Source: Micromonospora musae (GTDB taxonomy: Bacteria > Actinomycetota > Actinomycetes > Mycobacteriales > Micromonosporaceae). From it: a DNA stretch of 64,000 nt. A model generated the notes under the pieces. The model did not search any database, had not been told where the DNA came from, and was given only the letters and a program-made list of their open reading frames with translations. Below, piece by piece: positions 57,297 to 64,000 of the stretch. How positions within the stretch are numbered: position 1 is the first letter of the stretch; each line of letters begins with the position of its first letter. The position numbers and the translations under genes are program-made. The DNA lies in NCBI RefSeq assembly GCF_003626635.1, contig NZ_RAZT01000003.1, positions 124,001-188,000 on the forward strand, given 5' to 3'.

Positions 57297-57992
57297 TCAG
57301 GTCGGCCGGAGCACCTGCACCCGGCGCACCGGGGAGTCGACCGCGGGTTCGGTGGTCGGCACCGGATAGCTGGTGACCAGCGCCAGTCGGTCCGCCGGCA
57401 GGTGGCCCCGGTCCGGATCTCCCACCAGCACCTCCGTGCCGTTCGCGGCGGCGCGGGCGAGGAACGGCAGCACCCGGTCGGCGAGCGCGCGGTCGTAGAG
57501 CACGTCGCCGGCGAGCAGTAGGTCGGCGTCGTCCCCGGCCGTGTCGAGCAGGTCGTCACCGGTGGCCGCGACGCGTACCCGGTTCGCGCGGGCGTTGACG
57601 GTCACGGCGGCGATCGCGTACGGGTCGATGTCGTTCGCCGTCACCTGTTCGGCCCCGGCGAGGGCGGCGGCGATCGCCACCAGCCCGGACCCGGCGGCCA
57701 GGTCCAGCACCCGCCGGCCGGCGGCCAGGTCGGGGTGGTCGAGCAGGTGGCGGGCGAGGGCCTGACCGCCGGCCCAGACCGAGGCCCAGTACGGCGGTGG
57801 CAGGCGCCGCCCGGCGGACGCCTCCATCCGCGCCCACCACAGGATCGGGTCCTCGGCCACGTGCAGCCGCACCTCGGGCACGAACGGGGTGGGCACCAGC
57901 CGCAGTCGGTCCATCCCGCCCCCCGGCGCGCCGATTTCGCGCTCCAGCTCGGACAGGGCGGCGACCGCGGCATCCCTCACCGGCGCAAGCAT
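57297..57992 (-). CDS. class I SAM-dependent methyltransferase
   Basis: About 231 residues from ATG 57992 (a GTG at 58046 would add 18). The SAM site is [20 protein letters not shown] with the acidic ANDIDPYA after it; the C-terminal half has [13 protein letters not shown]. The order resembles eukaryotic ETFB-lysine and NNMT-like protein methyltransferases. The target is unknown. It lies 116 bp from the DedA gene on the same strand. Confidence 0.87.
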   Translation of the reverse strand: MLAPVRDAAVAALSELEREIGAPGGGMDRLRLVPTPFVPEVRLHVAEDPILWWARMEASAGRRLPPPYWASVWAGGQALARHLLDHPDLAAGRRVLDLAAGSGLVAIAAALAGAEQVTANDIDPYAIAAVTVNARANRVRVAATGDDLLDTAGDDADLLLAGDVLYDRALADRVLPFLARAAANGTEVLVGDPDRGHLPADRLALVTSYPVPTTEPAVDSPVRRVQVLRPT

Positions 57993-58165
57993 GCCCCAGC
58001 CCGGGTGCGACCGCGCGGATTTCTCCGGGTCGCCAGAAGAGTTCACCCGATTACCTGCGGCACTTCGCCCAGCGGATGGGCCTTTGGCCCGTTACTGTCG
58101 GGGGTGATACAGGGCGATCATCGGTCGGCGGCCGGTGGTCAGCCGTTTTGAACAGGGAGAGACGC

Positions 58166-58369
58166 ATGGCAACCGGCACGGTTAAGTGGTTCAACTCGGA
58201 AAAGGGCTTCGGCTTCATCGAGCAGGACGGCGGAGGCCCGGACGTGTTCGTCCACTACTCGGCCATTCAGAGCGGTGGCTACCGGGAGCTGAGCGAGGGG
58301 CAGAAGGTCGAGTTCGAGGTGACCCAGGGCCAGAAGGGCCCGCAGGCGGACAACGTCCGCCCGATGTAG
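58166..58369 (+). CDS. cold-shock protein (CspA family)
   Basis: A 67-residue single OB-fold RNA/DNA-binding protein. RNP1 KGFGFI (13-18) and RNP2 DVFVH (26-30) are intact. It probably acts as an RNA chaperone. AGGGAGAG precedes ATG 58166 by 4 nt. A hairpin follows at 58384. Its leader upstream of 58166 may be structured, as in other csp genes, but no clear element is seen. Confidence 0.96.
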   Translation: MATGTVKWFNSEKGFGFIEQDGGGPDVFVHYSAIQSGGYRELSEGQKVEFEVTQGQKGPQADNVRPM

Positions 58370-58383
58370 ATAGGCGTGCCACG

Positions 58384-58410
58384 GCGGCGGTCGGCGAGCC
58401 CGACCGCCGC
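58384..58410. terminator. hairpin between cold-shock gene and MFS gene
   Basis: GCGGCGGTCGG (58384-58394) pairs perfectly with 58400-58410, 5-base loop. It lies between convergent genes, 15 bp past the csp stop and 10 bp past the MFS stop. Confidence 0.8.
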
Positions 58411-58419
58411 TGCGGCGTG

Positions 58420-59757
58420 TCACGACACGGTTCCGCCGGCCGCGGAGGCGTCCACGGCCGTCCGCGCCGCCGGGCCGGGTCGTGTTCGTTCCGGCGGCTC
58501 GGGGGCGGCGGGCAGGTCCCGCCGGTGTCGTACGGGCCCGACCAGCAGGATCAGCGGGGTCAGCGCCAGCCAGCCGGTCATCGCCAGCACCGCTACGCGT
58601 ACCCCGAAGACGGTGCCGAGCGCGCCGGCGAGCAGCGCGGCGAGCGGAATGGTCCCGTAGTTGAGCAGTTGCATGCTCACCGTGACCCGGCCGAGCAGTT
58701 CGCGCGGCGGGTACGTCTGCCGGAAGCTGCCCTTCAGCACGTTGCCGACGGCGACCCCGAGGCTGACCAGCACCCCGCCGAGGGCCGGCCAGAGCACTGC
58801 CGGGCCGGGGCCGGCCAGCGGGATGAGCAGCGCCGGCGGCCCGGTGAACACCGCCGCGAGCAGCATCGCCCGGGCGGAGCCGAACCGGCGACCGGCGGCG
58901 GTGGCCAGTAGCGCCCCCGCGATGCCGCCGAGGCTCATCGCCGCGACCAGCAGGCCGACCGCCCCGGGGGCGAGTCGCACCTCGCGGACCAGGAAGAGCA
59001 CCAGCACCGCCTGGTAGCCGACCAGCCCGATGTTGCTCGCCGCGCCGAAGAGCGTCATCACCCGCAGGTACGGGTCACGGGCGACGAACCGGACGCCGTC
59101 GACGATCTCGCGCCGCAGCGACCGGGCGGGACCCGAGCGCGACGGTCGGGGTTCCGTCCTGTGGATCCGGGCCAGACACACCGCCGAGACCAGGAAGGTC
59201 AGCGCGTCGAGCAGCAGCGCGGCGACCGCACCGACGGCCTGTGCGATCAGGCCGGCGAGGCTCGGCCCGACCACGTAGCTCGCGGTCTGGGTGCTCTGCA
59301 GCTTCGCGTTGCCCTCCGGCACCTGGGCCGGGCGGAGCAGGAAGGGCAGGTAGACCTGGTCGGCGGTCTCGAAGAAGACCCGGCTCAGCCCGGCACCGAG
59401 CGCCACGACCAGCAGCTGGCCGATGCTGAGCAGGTCGGCCGCGGCGGCGGCCGGGACGCTGAGGAAGAGCAGCGCCGACGCCAGATCGCAGGTGATCATG
59501 ACGGGTCGGCGGGGCAGCCGGTCCACCCAGGCGCCGGCCGGCAGACCGACCAGCAGCCACGGCAACCAGGCCGCGGCGGTGAGCACGGCCACCTGGAACG
59601 TGCTCGCGTCGAGCACGGCCACCGCCACCAGGGGCAGGGCCACCGCCGTCACGTTGCTGCCGATGCCGCTGACCGTCTGGGCCGCCCAGAGCAGCCGGAA
59701 GTCGCGGTGCCGCAGCAGCCCGGCGCGGCGGGGCGGCGCCGGGGCGAGCGCGGTCAC
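58420..59757 (-). CDS. MFS drug-type exporter
   Basis: A 445-residue major-facilitator protein with 12 hydrophobic segments. The motif A-like loop GAWVDRLPRRPVM follows helix 2; the sequence is of the enterobactin-exporter/MFS-1 type common in actinobacterial self-resistance and drug efflux. GTG 59757 overlaps the ArsR stop by 4 bp, so the pump is translated with its likely repressor. The substrate cannot be told. Confidence 0.9.
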   Translation of the reverse strand: MTALAPAPPRRAGLLRHRDFRLLWAAQTVSGIGSNVTAVALPLVAVAVLDASTFQVAVLTAAAWLPWLLVGLPAGAWVDRLPRRPVMITCDLASALLFLSVPAAAAADLLSIGQLLVVALGAGLSRVFFETADQVYLPFLLRPAQVPEGNAKLQSTQTASYVVGPSLAGLIAQAVGAVAALLLDALTFLVSAVCLARIHRTEPRPSRSGPARSLRREIVDGVRFVARDPYLRVMTLFGAASNIGLVGYQAVLVLFLVREVRLAPGAVGLLVAAMSLGGIAGALLATAAGRRFGSARAMLLAAVFTGPPALLIPLAGPGPAVLWPALGGVLVSLGVAVGNVLKGSFRQTYPPRELLGRVTVSMQLLNYGTIPLAALLAGALGTVFGVRVAVLAMTGWLALTPLILLVGPVRHRRDLPAAPEPPERTRPGPAARTAVDASAAGGTVS

Positions 59758-60341
59758 GGCTGTGCCGGGATGCCGTAGGCGAAGACGAAGACCGGTTGCC
59801 GCTCCCGTCCGTCGTCGGGGATCTCCCGGTCGGCCCAGCGGGCGAGCAGATCGATCACCTCGCGGCTCAGCTCGGCCAGCTCCTCGGGGCTGAGGTGCAG
59901 CCAGCGGTCGGTGGAGAAGGGGCCGTCGCCCCAGGCCGCGTGCGCGCTCTCGTCGGCGGCGTGCCAGGCGCGGGCGAGCCCGACGTGCCGGTCCAGGTTG
60001 AGCGAGGTGGCGGCGTCCGCCACCGCCCGGGTCGCCGGGTCCGCGTCGAAGTCCGCGTTCGACCAGCGCAGGCCCCGGCTGACCAGCCGCCACCACCGCT
60101 CGCGCCGGTCCCGGGCCAGCTCCGGCGCCTCGGTGACCAGCTCGGCGCCGGCGAGCACCTTGAGGTGGTGGCTGACGTTCGCGGGCGCCTGACCGGTGCG
60201 CTCGGCGAGCAGGCCGACGGTGGTGGGGCCGTGCACCTTGAGCACGTCCATCAGCCGGCGGCGCAGCGGGTGGGACATGGCGGCCAGCACCCGGGAGTCG
60301 GTGACCTGGCGTACGTCGTGGTTGCCCATGACCAGCAGCAT
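59754..60341 (-). CDS. ArsR-type winged-helix regulator
   Basis: A 195-residue regulator from ATG 60341 (ATG 60329 also possible). The N-terminal ArsR-like HTH has SHPLRRRLMDVL and a recognition helix in ANVSHHLKVLAGA; a C-terminal domain of 110 residues rich in Asp/Trp follows. No metal-binding cysteines are seen, so it likely senses an organic ligand. It overlaps the MFS gene, and a dyad lies at its promoter (60359-60380). Confidence 0.9.
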   Translation of the reverse strand: MLLVMGNHDVRQVTDSRVLAAMSHPLRRRLMDVLKVHGPTTVGLLAERTGQAPANVSHHLKVLAGAELVTEAPELARDRRERWWRLVSRGLRWSNADFDADPATRAVADAATSLNLDRHVGLARAWHAADESAHAAWGDGPFSTDRWLHLSPEELAELSREVIDLLARWADREIPDDGRERQPVFVFAYGIPAQP

Positions 60342-60358
60342 GACATCCGCAAGAGTCC

Positions 60359-60380
60359 TTGCGCAATGATGATTGCGCAA
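60359..60380. promoter_or_regulatory. probable ArsR operator
   Basis: TTGCGCAA-tgatga-TTGCGCAA: two copies of an 8-bp self-complementary word make a 22-bp dyad 18 bp upstream of the regulator start. A smaller dyad CAACAATCGTTG adjoins it on the right. The position fits autorepression of the arsR-MFS operon. Confidence 0.7.
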
Positions 60381-60438
60381 CAATCGTTGTGAACAGGGTG
60401 GGCGGGCCGCCCTCGGGCCTGGGCGGCCCACCCACGAC

Positions 60439-61305
60439 TCAGGCGGCCAGCCGGCGGGCGAGCTCGTCGGCGACCTGCCGGGCCATGGTCGGCGGGATCG
60501 CGGCAGCGATCTTCTCGGGCGTGAGTGAGGCCAGCACGCCCTGGACGATCGCCGGCTCGTCGGTGAAGTCCCGACCGGCGAGGGCCGTCAACTGGCTGGT
60601 CAACGCGTCGATTCGCAGCATGGCGTAGTCGAGCTTCGCCACCAGGCTGTTGCTCGCCTTCTGACTGCCGCTGCCGTCCGGGTCGACCGAACGCCCCATC
60701 GAGCTGCCACCGAAGAACATCCCGGTGTACACGGAGTGGATCTCTCGTTCTGCCTGTTCGCTCATCTCATCCTCCAGAAGGCCGATGCTGGTGAGGTAGC
60801 GGCGGAACAGCGGGGTCTGGTCCCGGCCCGCCTTGATCGAGTCACGGAAGAAGCTGAAGTGTGTGTGCCAGAGGTGCGAGTTGTCGCCGCTGGTACGCCG
60901 GCCCAGCCGGTCCCACCGGCGGACGACCCGGCCGTCCGGGCTGTAGATGATCTCCCGAAGGTCGCGCGTGTCCGCGGCACCCGCGGTGCACTGGCCGACA
61001 CACCAGGTGGAGAAGCTGCGCAGGTCATGGGTACGGCCCCCGGACGTCACCCGGAACTGGCCCACGTCGAGCGCGGCCGCGTCCAGGGTCAGCCCGTTGC
61101 GGTCCCGGGACGACTCGACGACGGAGTAGTCGTTGCTCACCACCCGGTCCGAGCCGCAGTGGTATCCGCCCCGGTGCGCGGGGTCGCCGACGATGCCCAC
61201 CTCCGCGGGTTCGAGGTCCACGTCGCGAACTCGGGTCTTGTCGACGTTGAGGTGAGCGAGGAGCAGGCTTCGTACGGCCATGAGGTTCGCCGGAGCCCGG
61301 GTCAT
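60439..61305 (-). CDS. uncharacterised protein, possibly M15-like peptidase of phage type
   Basis: A 288-residue protein with a strong AGGGGGGAG ribosome site. Residues 1-150 have a GGYHCGSDRV segment, SSRDRNGLTLDAAALDVG and then SHLWHTHFSFFRD, whose Asp and HxH spacing resembles degenerate M15 (VanY/endolysin) metallopeptidases. Two cysteines flank STWCVGQC. The C-terminal 90 residues form a coiled, Ala-rich helical region. I recognise similar proteins in actinophages and streptomycete genomes, without assigned function. No other phage genes are adjacent. Confidence 0.6.
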   Translation of the reverse strand: MTRAPANLMAVRSLLLAHLNVDKTRVRDVDLEPAEVGIVGDPAHRGGYHCGSDRVVSNDYSVVESSRDRNGLTLDAAALDVGQFRVTSGGRTHDLRSFSTWCVGQCTAGAADTRDLREIIYSPDGRVVRRWDRLGRRTSGDNSHLWHTHFSFFRDSIKAGRDQTPLFRRYLTSIGLLEDEMSEQAEREIHSVYTGMFFGGSSMGRSVDPDGSGSQKASNSLVAKLDYAMLRIDALTSQLTALAGRDFTDEPAIVQGVLASLTPEKIAAAIPPTMARQVADELARRLAA

Positions 61306-61582
61306 GATCTCCCCCCTTTCCGATGGATGGGGGCCGGGCGCGGCGTTACATCACGTGATTGGGTGGAGTCGACGCTCGAGCCCGGCCTACTGATGCACGG
61401 CGCCGGGCGTTGACCCCACCATAGCTCGGCGTTCGAGCAAACGCCCAGGTCAGAGCCTTCGCATTCACATTAGACGGTGGCGATCACCACTTCGGACGGG
61501 TGACGAACGCAACCTAAGCGGACCCGCACTGTCTTCACTCAGGGTGACGTACGAGCGTCCGGTGTGGACGCGTTCGGCGGCG

Positions 61583-62110
61583 TCAGGACGGATCCCGGGA
61601 CGGCTCGGTGCGAGCCGCCCGCACCTCGTCCCGGTACTCCCGCGTCGACTCGGCCATCGTCCGCAGGAAGCGGTGCACCACCTGCAACTCGTCGTCGGTG
61701 AACCCCGCCACCACGGCGTCGGTACGCGTCCCCAACGGCCCGAAGAACGCGGTGGCGAGCGCGGCCCCACGGTCGGCGTAGCGCAGCAGGACCTTGCGCC
61801 GGTCGGCGGTGGCGCGGTCCCGGCGGAGGTGGCCGGCGCGCTCCAGCCGATCGACCAGAGCGGTGACGGAGCCGGAGGAGAGGCCGAGCTGCGTACCGAG
61901 CCGGCCGGCGGTGATCGGGTCGCCGGCGAGTTCGGCGTCCATGACCGCGATCAGCGCCTGCAGGTCGGTGGCGTTGAGCCCGTGCAGGGCGGCGAAGGCG
62001 TGCCCGATGTGCTGCGCGTCGGACGAGTAGCGCCGCAGGTCACCGGCGATCTCCGCGACCAGCCGCGCGCGCTCGGTGTCGCGCCGCCGGTACATGCCGT
62101 GCGCCGTCAC
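61583..62110 (-). CDS. MarR-family transcriptional regulator
   Basis: A 175-residue MarR-type protein. The winged HTH is at about 60-120 with TAGRLGTQLGLSSGSVTALV and a wing RRDRATADRRKVLL. It likely represses the divergent MMPL exporter and itself until a ligand binds; a matching 17-bp dyad is at 62168-62184. GTG 62110 is used; ATG 62095 is an alternative. Confidence 0.92.
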   Translation of the reverse strand: MTAHGMYRRRDTERARLVAEIAGDLRRYSSDAQHIGHAFAALHGLNATDLQALIAVMDAELAGDPITAGRLGTQLGLSSGSVTALVDRLERAGHLRRDRATADRRKVLLRYADRGAALATAFFGPLGTRTDAVVAGFTDDELQVVHRFLRTMAESTREYRDEVRAARTEPSRDPS

Positions 62111-62167
62111 CCGCCGTCGTCCCCCCGCTGCGATCTCTCGAGTTGCAGCCTAGTCCACCCACCAATA

Positions 62168-62184
62168 ATCTCGATTATCAAGAT
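62168..62184. promoter_or_regulatory. MarR-type operator between marR and MMPL genes
   Basis: ATCTCGATTATCAAGAT matches the pattern ATCTYGATNATCRAGAT, a near-perfect 17-bp dyad, in an AT-rich island (62160-62190). A second dyad TCAAGATACTTGA overlaps it at the right. It is 24 bp before the MMPL start and 58 bp before the MarR start. Confidence 0.75.
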
Positions 62185-62207
62185 ACTTGACGGGCAGGAG
62201 AATCAGG

Positions 62208-64000
62208 ATGGCTCTGCGTACGGCTGGACGGCGGGTGGCCGGGGCGGTCAGCGGCAGGTGGAGCGCGTGGGCCGTCCTGCTGATCGCCGTGGCCCTCTCC
62301 GGCGCCCTGCTCTCGTTCGGCGGCGCGGCGCGCACCAGCAACGACCCGACCGGCGCCCTACCGGCGAGCACCGAGTCGGTCCAGGCCGCCGCCCTCGCCC
62401 GGCAGCTCCCCGACGGGCAGCTGAACCCGGCCCTCGTCGTCTACTCCCGGGCCGGCGACCCGCTCAGCGCCCAGGACGAGGCGGCGATCACCGCCGACGC
62501 CGCCGCCCTCGCCCCGCTCGGCACCGGCCCGATCTCCCCACCGGTCTACTCCCCCGACCGGCGCGCGGCCCTGCTCGCCGTACCGCTGCCCGCCGACGTC
62601 GGCTCGGACGCGATCAGCGAGGCCGTGGAGCGGCTGCGGGCCACCGCCCGCGACGGGCTGCCGCCCGGACTGACCGCCCAGGTCAGCGGCGGCGCCGGCT
62701 TCCGCGCCGACGTCGCCTCCTCGTTCGACGGCACGAACCTCACGCTGCTGCTGGTCACCGTCACCGTGGTGGCGGCGCTGCTGATCGTCACCTACCGCAG
62801 CCCGTGGCTCTGGCTCGTGCCACTGGCCGTGGTGGGTACCGCCGACGTCGTGGCCAACGCGCTGATCGCCGTCGTGAGTCGCGCCGTCGACCTACCCATC
62901 GACCCCTCCACCACCGGCATCGTCGACGTGCTGGTCTTCGGCGCCGGCACGAACTACGCGCTCCTGCTCATCGCCCGCTACCGGGAGGAGCTACGCCGCC
63001 GCCCCGACCGGCGCGACGCGCTGCGGCACGCGCTGACCTCGGCCGGCCCGGCGATCGCCGCCAGCGCCACCACCGTCGTGCTGAGCCTGCTCACGCTGAC
63101 CGTCGCCGTGCTGCGCAACGACCGGGCGATCGGCGTCGCCGGCGCCGTCGGCATCGGCACCGCAGCGCTCTTCGGTCTGGTCGTGCTGCCGGCCGCGCTG
63201 GCGGTCTGCGGACGCGGCCTCTTCTGGCCCTTCGTGCCCCGCCCCGGGCAGGCCGAACCGACCCGCAGCGGCGGCTGGGCGCGCGTCGGCGACCTGGTCG
63301 CCCGCCGACCCCGGGCCGTGCTCGCCGGCGCGCTGGTCCTGCTGATCGTGCTCAGCACCGGGCTCTCCGGTGCCCGGCTGGGGCTGAGCAAGACCGAACA
63401 GTTCCGGGTACAGGCCGAGTCCATCGACGGTCTGCGTACGGTCAGCCGGCACTTCCCCGCCGGCACCGCCGACCCGACCGTCGTCGTCGGACGGGTCGAC
63501 GCCGAGGCGGCGCTGCTCGCGGCGATCACCGGCACCCCGGGCGTCGCCACCGCCCGGCCCACGGGGCGTACCGCCGAGCTGGTCGGCGTGGACGTGGTGC
63601 TGACGGCCGAACCGGACAGCAGCGCCAGCTACGACACCATCCGCGAACTACGGGACCGGGTGCACCGGGTACCCGACGCCGACGCCCGGGTCGGCGGCAC
63701 CGTCGCCACCAACCTGGACACCCGGGACGCCGCCGTACGCGACCTCAAGGTGGTCGTACCGCTGGTCCTCGCGGTGGTGCTGCTCGTGCTCCTCGTACTG
63801 CTGCGCTCACTGGTGGCGCCGCTGCTGCTCGTCGCCACGGTGGTCGGCACCTTCTTCGCCGCGCTCGGCGCGAGCACCTTCCTCTTCACCCAGGTGCTCG
63901 GCTACGCGGCCCTGGACACCAGCGTGCCGCTGCTGTCGTTCCTGTTCCTGGTGGCGCTCGGAGTGGACTACAACATCTTCCTCGCCACCCGGGCCCGAGA
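62208..64000 (+). CDS. MMPL-family transporter (3' truncated by window)
   Basis: The visible 597 residues run open from ATG 62208 to the end of the window. One N-terminal membrane segment (20-37) precedes an outer domain; membrane segments follow from about 185, with GAGTNYALLLIARYREEL, and again after a second outer domain (about 395-500) with GVDYNIFLATRARE at the edge. This duplicated layout is that of RND-related MMPL exporters. It may export a lipid or drug. GCAGGAG lies about 8 nt upstream. About 100 or more residues are missing on the right. Confidence 0.93.
   Translation, partial: MALRTAGRRVAGAVSGRWSAWAVLLIAVALSGALLSFGGAARTSNDPTGALPASTESVQAAALARQLPDGQLNPALVVYSRAGDPLSAQDEAAITADAAALAPLGTGPISPPVYSPDRRAALLAVPLPADVGSDAISEAVERLRATARDGLPPGLTAQVSGGAGFRADVASSFDGTNLTLLLVTVTVVAALLIVTYRSPWLWLVPLAVVGTADVVANALIAVVSRAVDLPIDPSTTGIVDVLVFGAGTNYALLLIARYREELRRRPDRRDALRHALTSAGPAIAASATTVVLSLLTLTVAVLRNDRAIGVAGAVGIGTAALFGLVVLPAALAVCGRGLFWPFVPRPGQAEPTRSGGWARVGDLVARRPRAVLAGALVLLIVLSTGLSGARLGLSKTEQFRVQAESIDGLRTVSRHFPAGTADPTVVVGRVDAEAALLAAITGTPGVATARPTGRTAELVGVDVVLTAEPDSSASYDTIRELRDRVHRVPDADARVGGTVATNLDTRDAAVRDLKVVVPLVLAVVLLVLLVLLRSLVAPLLLVATVVGTFFAALGASTFLFTQVLGYAALDTSVPLLSFLFLVALGVDYNIFLATRAR

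Noticed and set aside
60439..61305. A prophage region around the M15-like gene
   Set aside because: The flanks are ordinary regulator and transporter genes, with no integrase, terminase, capsid or attachment repeats.

Overview
The window is chromosomal DNA from a very GC-rich actinobacterium, most likely Micromonosporaceae (Micromonospora/Salinispora type). The basis is extreme third-position GC, frequent GTG starts with 4-bp GTGA/ATGA overlaps, and actinobacterial marker genes: OpcA, an RbpA-family protein, WhiA, SufR, mycothiol-dependent and acVLRF1 families. This is inference from content; no rRNA or tRNA gene was seen. About 60 protein genes cover nearly all of it.

Layout. 0-2.3 kb: the end of a small terpenoid operon (cytochrome P450, then a class I terpene synthase-like protein with an altered Asp-rich motif). 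2.3-6.8 kb: DUF2630 protein, RIO kinase, HAD phosphatase, nitrilase-family amidase and an AcnR-like TetR regulator with palindromes in the divergent promoter. 6.85-9.1 kb: a translationally coupled three-gene cassette of a membrane protein with a Gly/Cys tail, a DUF692 (MNIO-type) enzyme and a probable partner protein; this is the best candidate for an unusual system. 9.1-18.3 kb: SDR, Mug glycosylase, ABC exporter, crotonase, small HTH protein, ABC-F protein, zinc metallopeptidase, acVLRF1 and a LysE exporter. 18.3-19.2 kb: a gene-free, repeat-rich stretch.

19.2-26 kb: the full SUF iron-sulfur operon read leftwards (sufR-sufB-sufD-Rieske-sufC-sufS-sufU-sufT-like). 26-29.7 kb: heme A biosynthesis (ctaA, ctaB) around an ATP-grasp gene and a small conserved gene. 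29.9-38.4 kb: pentose phosphate operon tkt-tal-pgi-zwf-opcA-pgl, rightwards. It converges at a 20-bp-stem terminator on a leftward block holding rbpA-like, secG, tpiA, pgk, gap, whiA, yvcK and rapZ. recQ (rightward) separates rapZ from uvrC. After a Tat/lipoprotein Rieske protein comes uvrA.

53.9-64 kb: RsgA GTPase, a mycothiol-type enzyme with an MBL hydrolase, DedA, a methyltransferase, a cold-shock protein, MFS exporter with ArsR repressor, a possible M15-like protein of phage flavour, and MarR divergent from an MMPL exporter cut by the window end. The last two regulators have clear dyad operators.

Non-coding points of interest: a 53-bp near-identical piece of pgk in an intergenic region at 4.4 kb; two related REP-like hairpins at 17.6 and 45.8 kb, each flanked by a C-rich tract on one side and a G-rich tract on the other; an eight-copy GGGCC tract; a nine-copy heptamer; and repeated hairpins between sufB and sufD.
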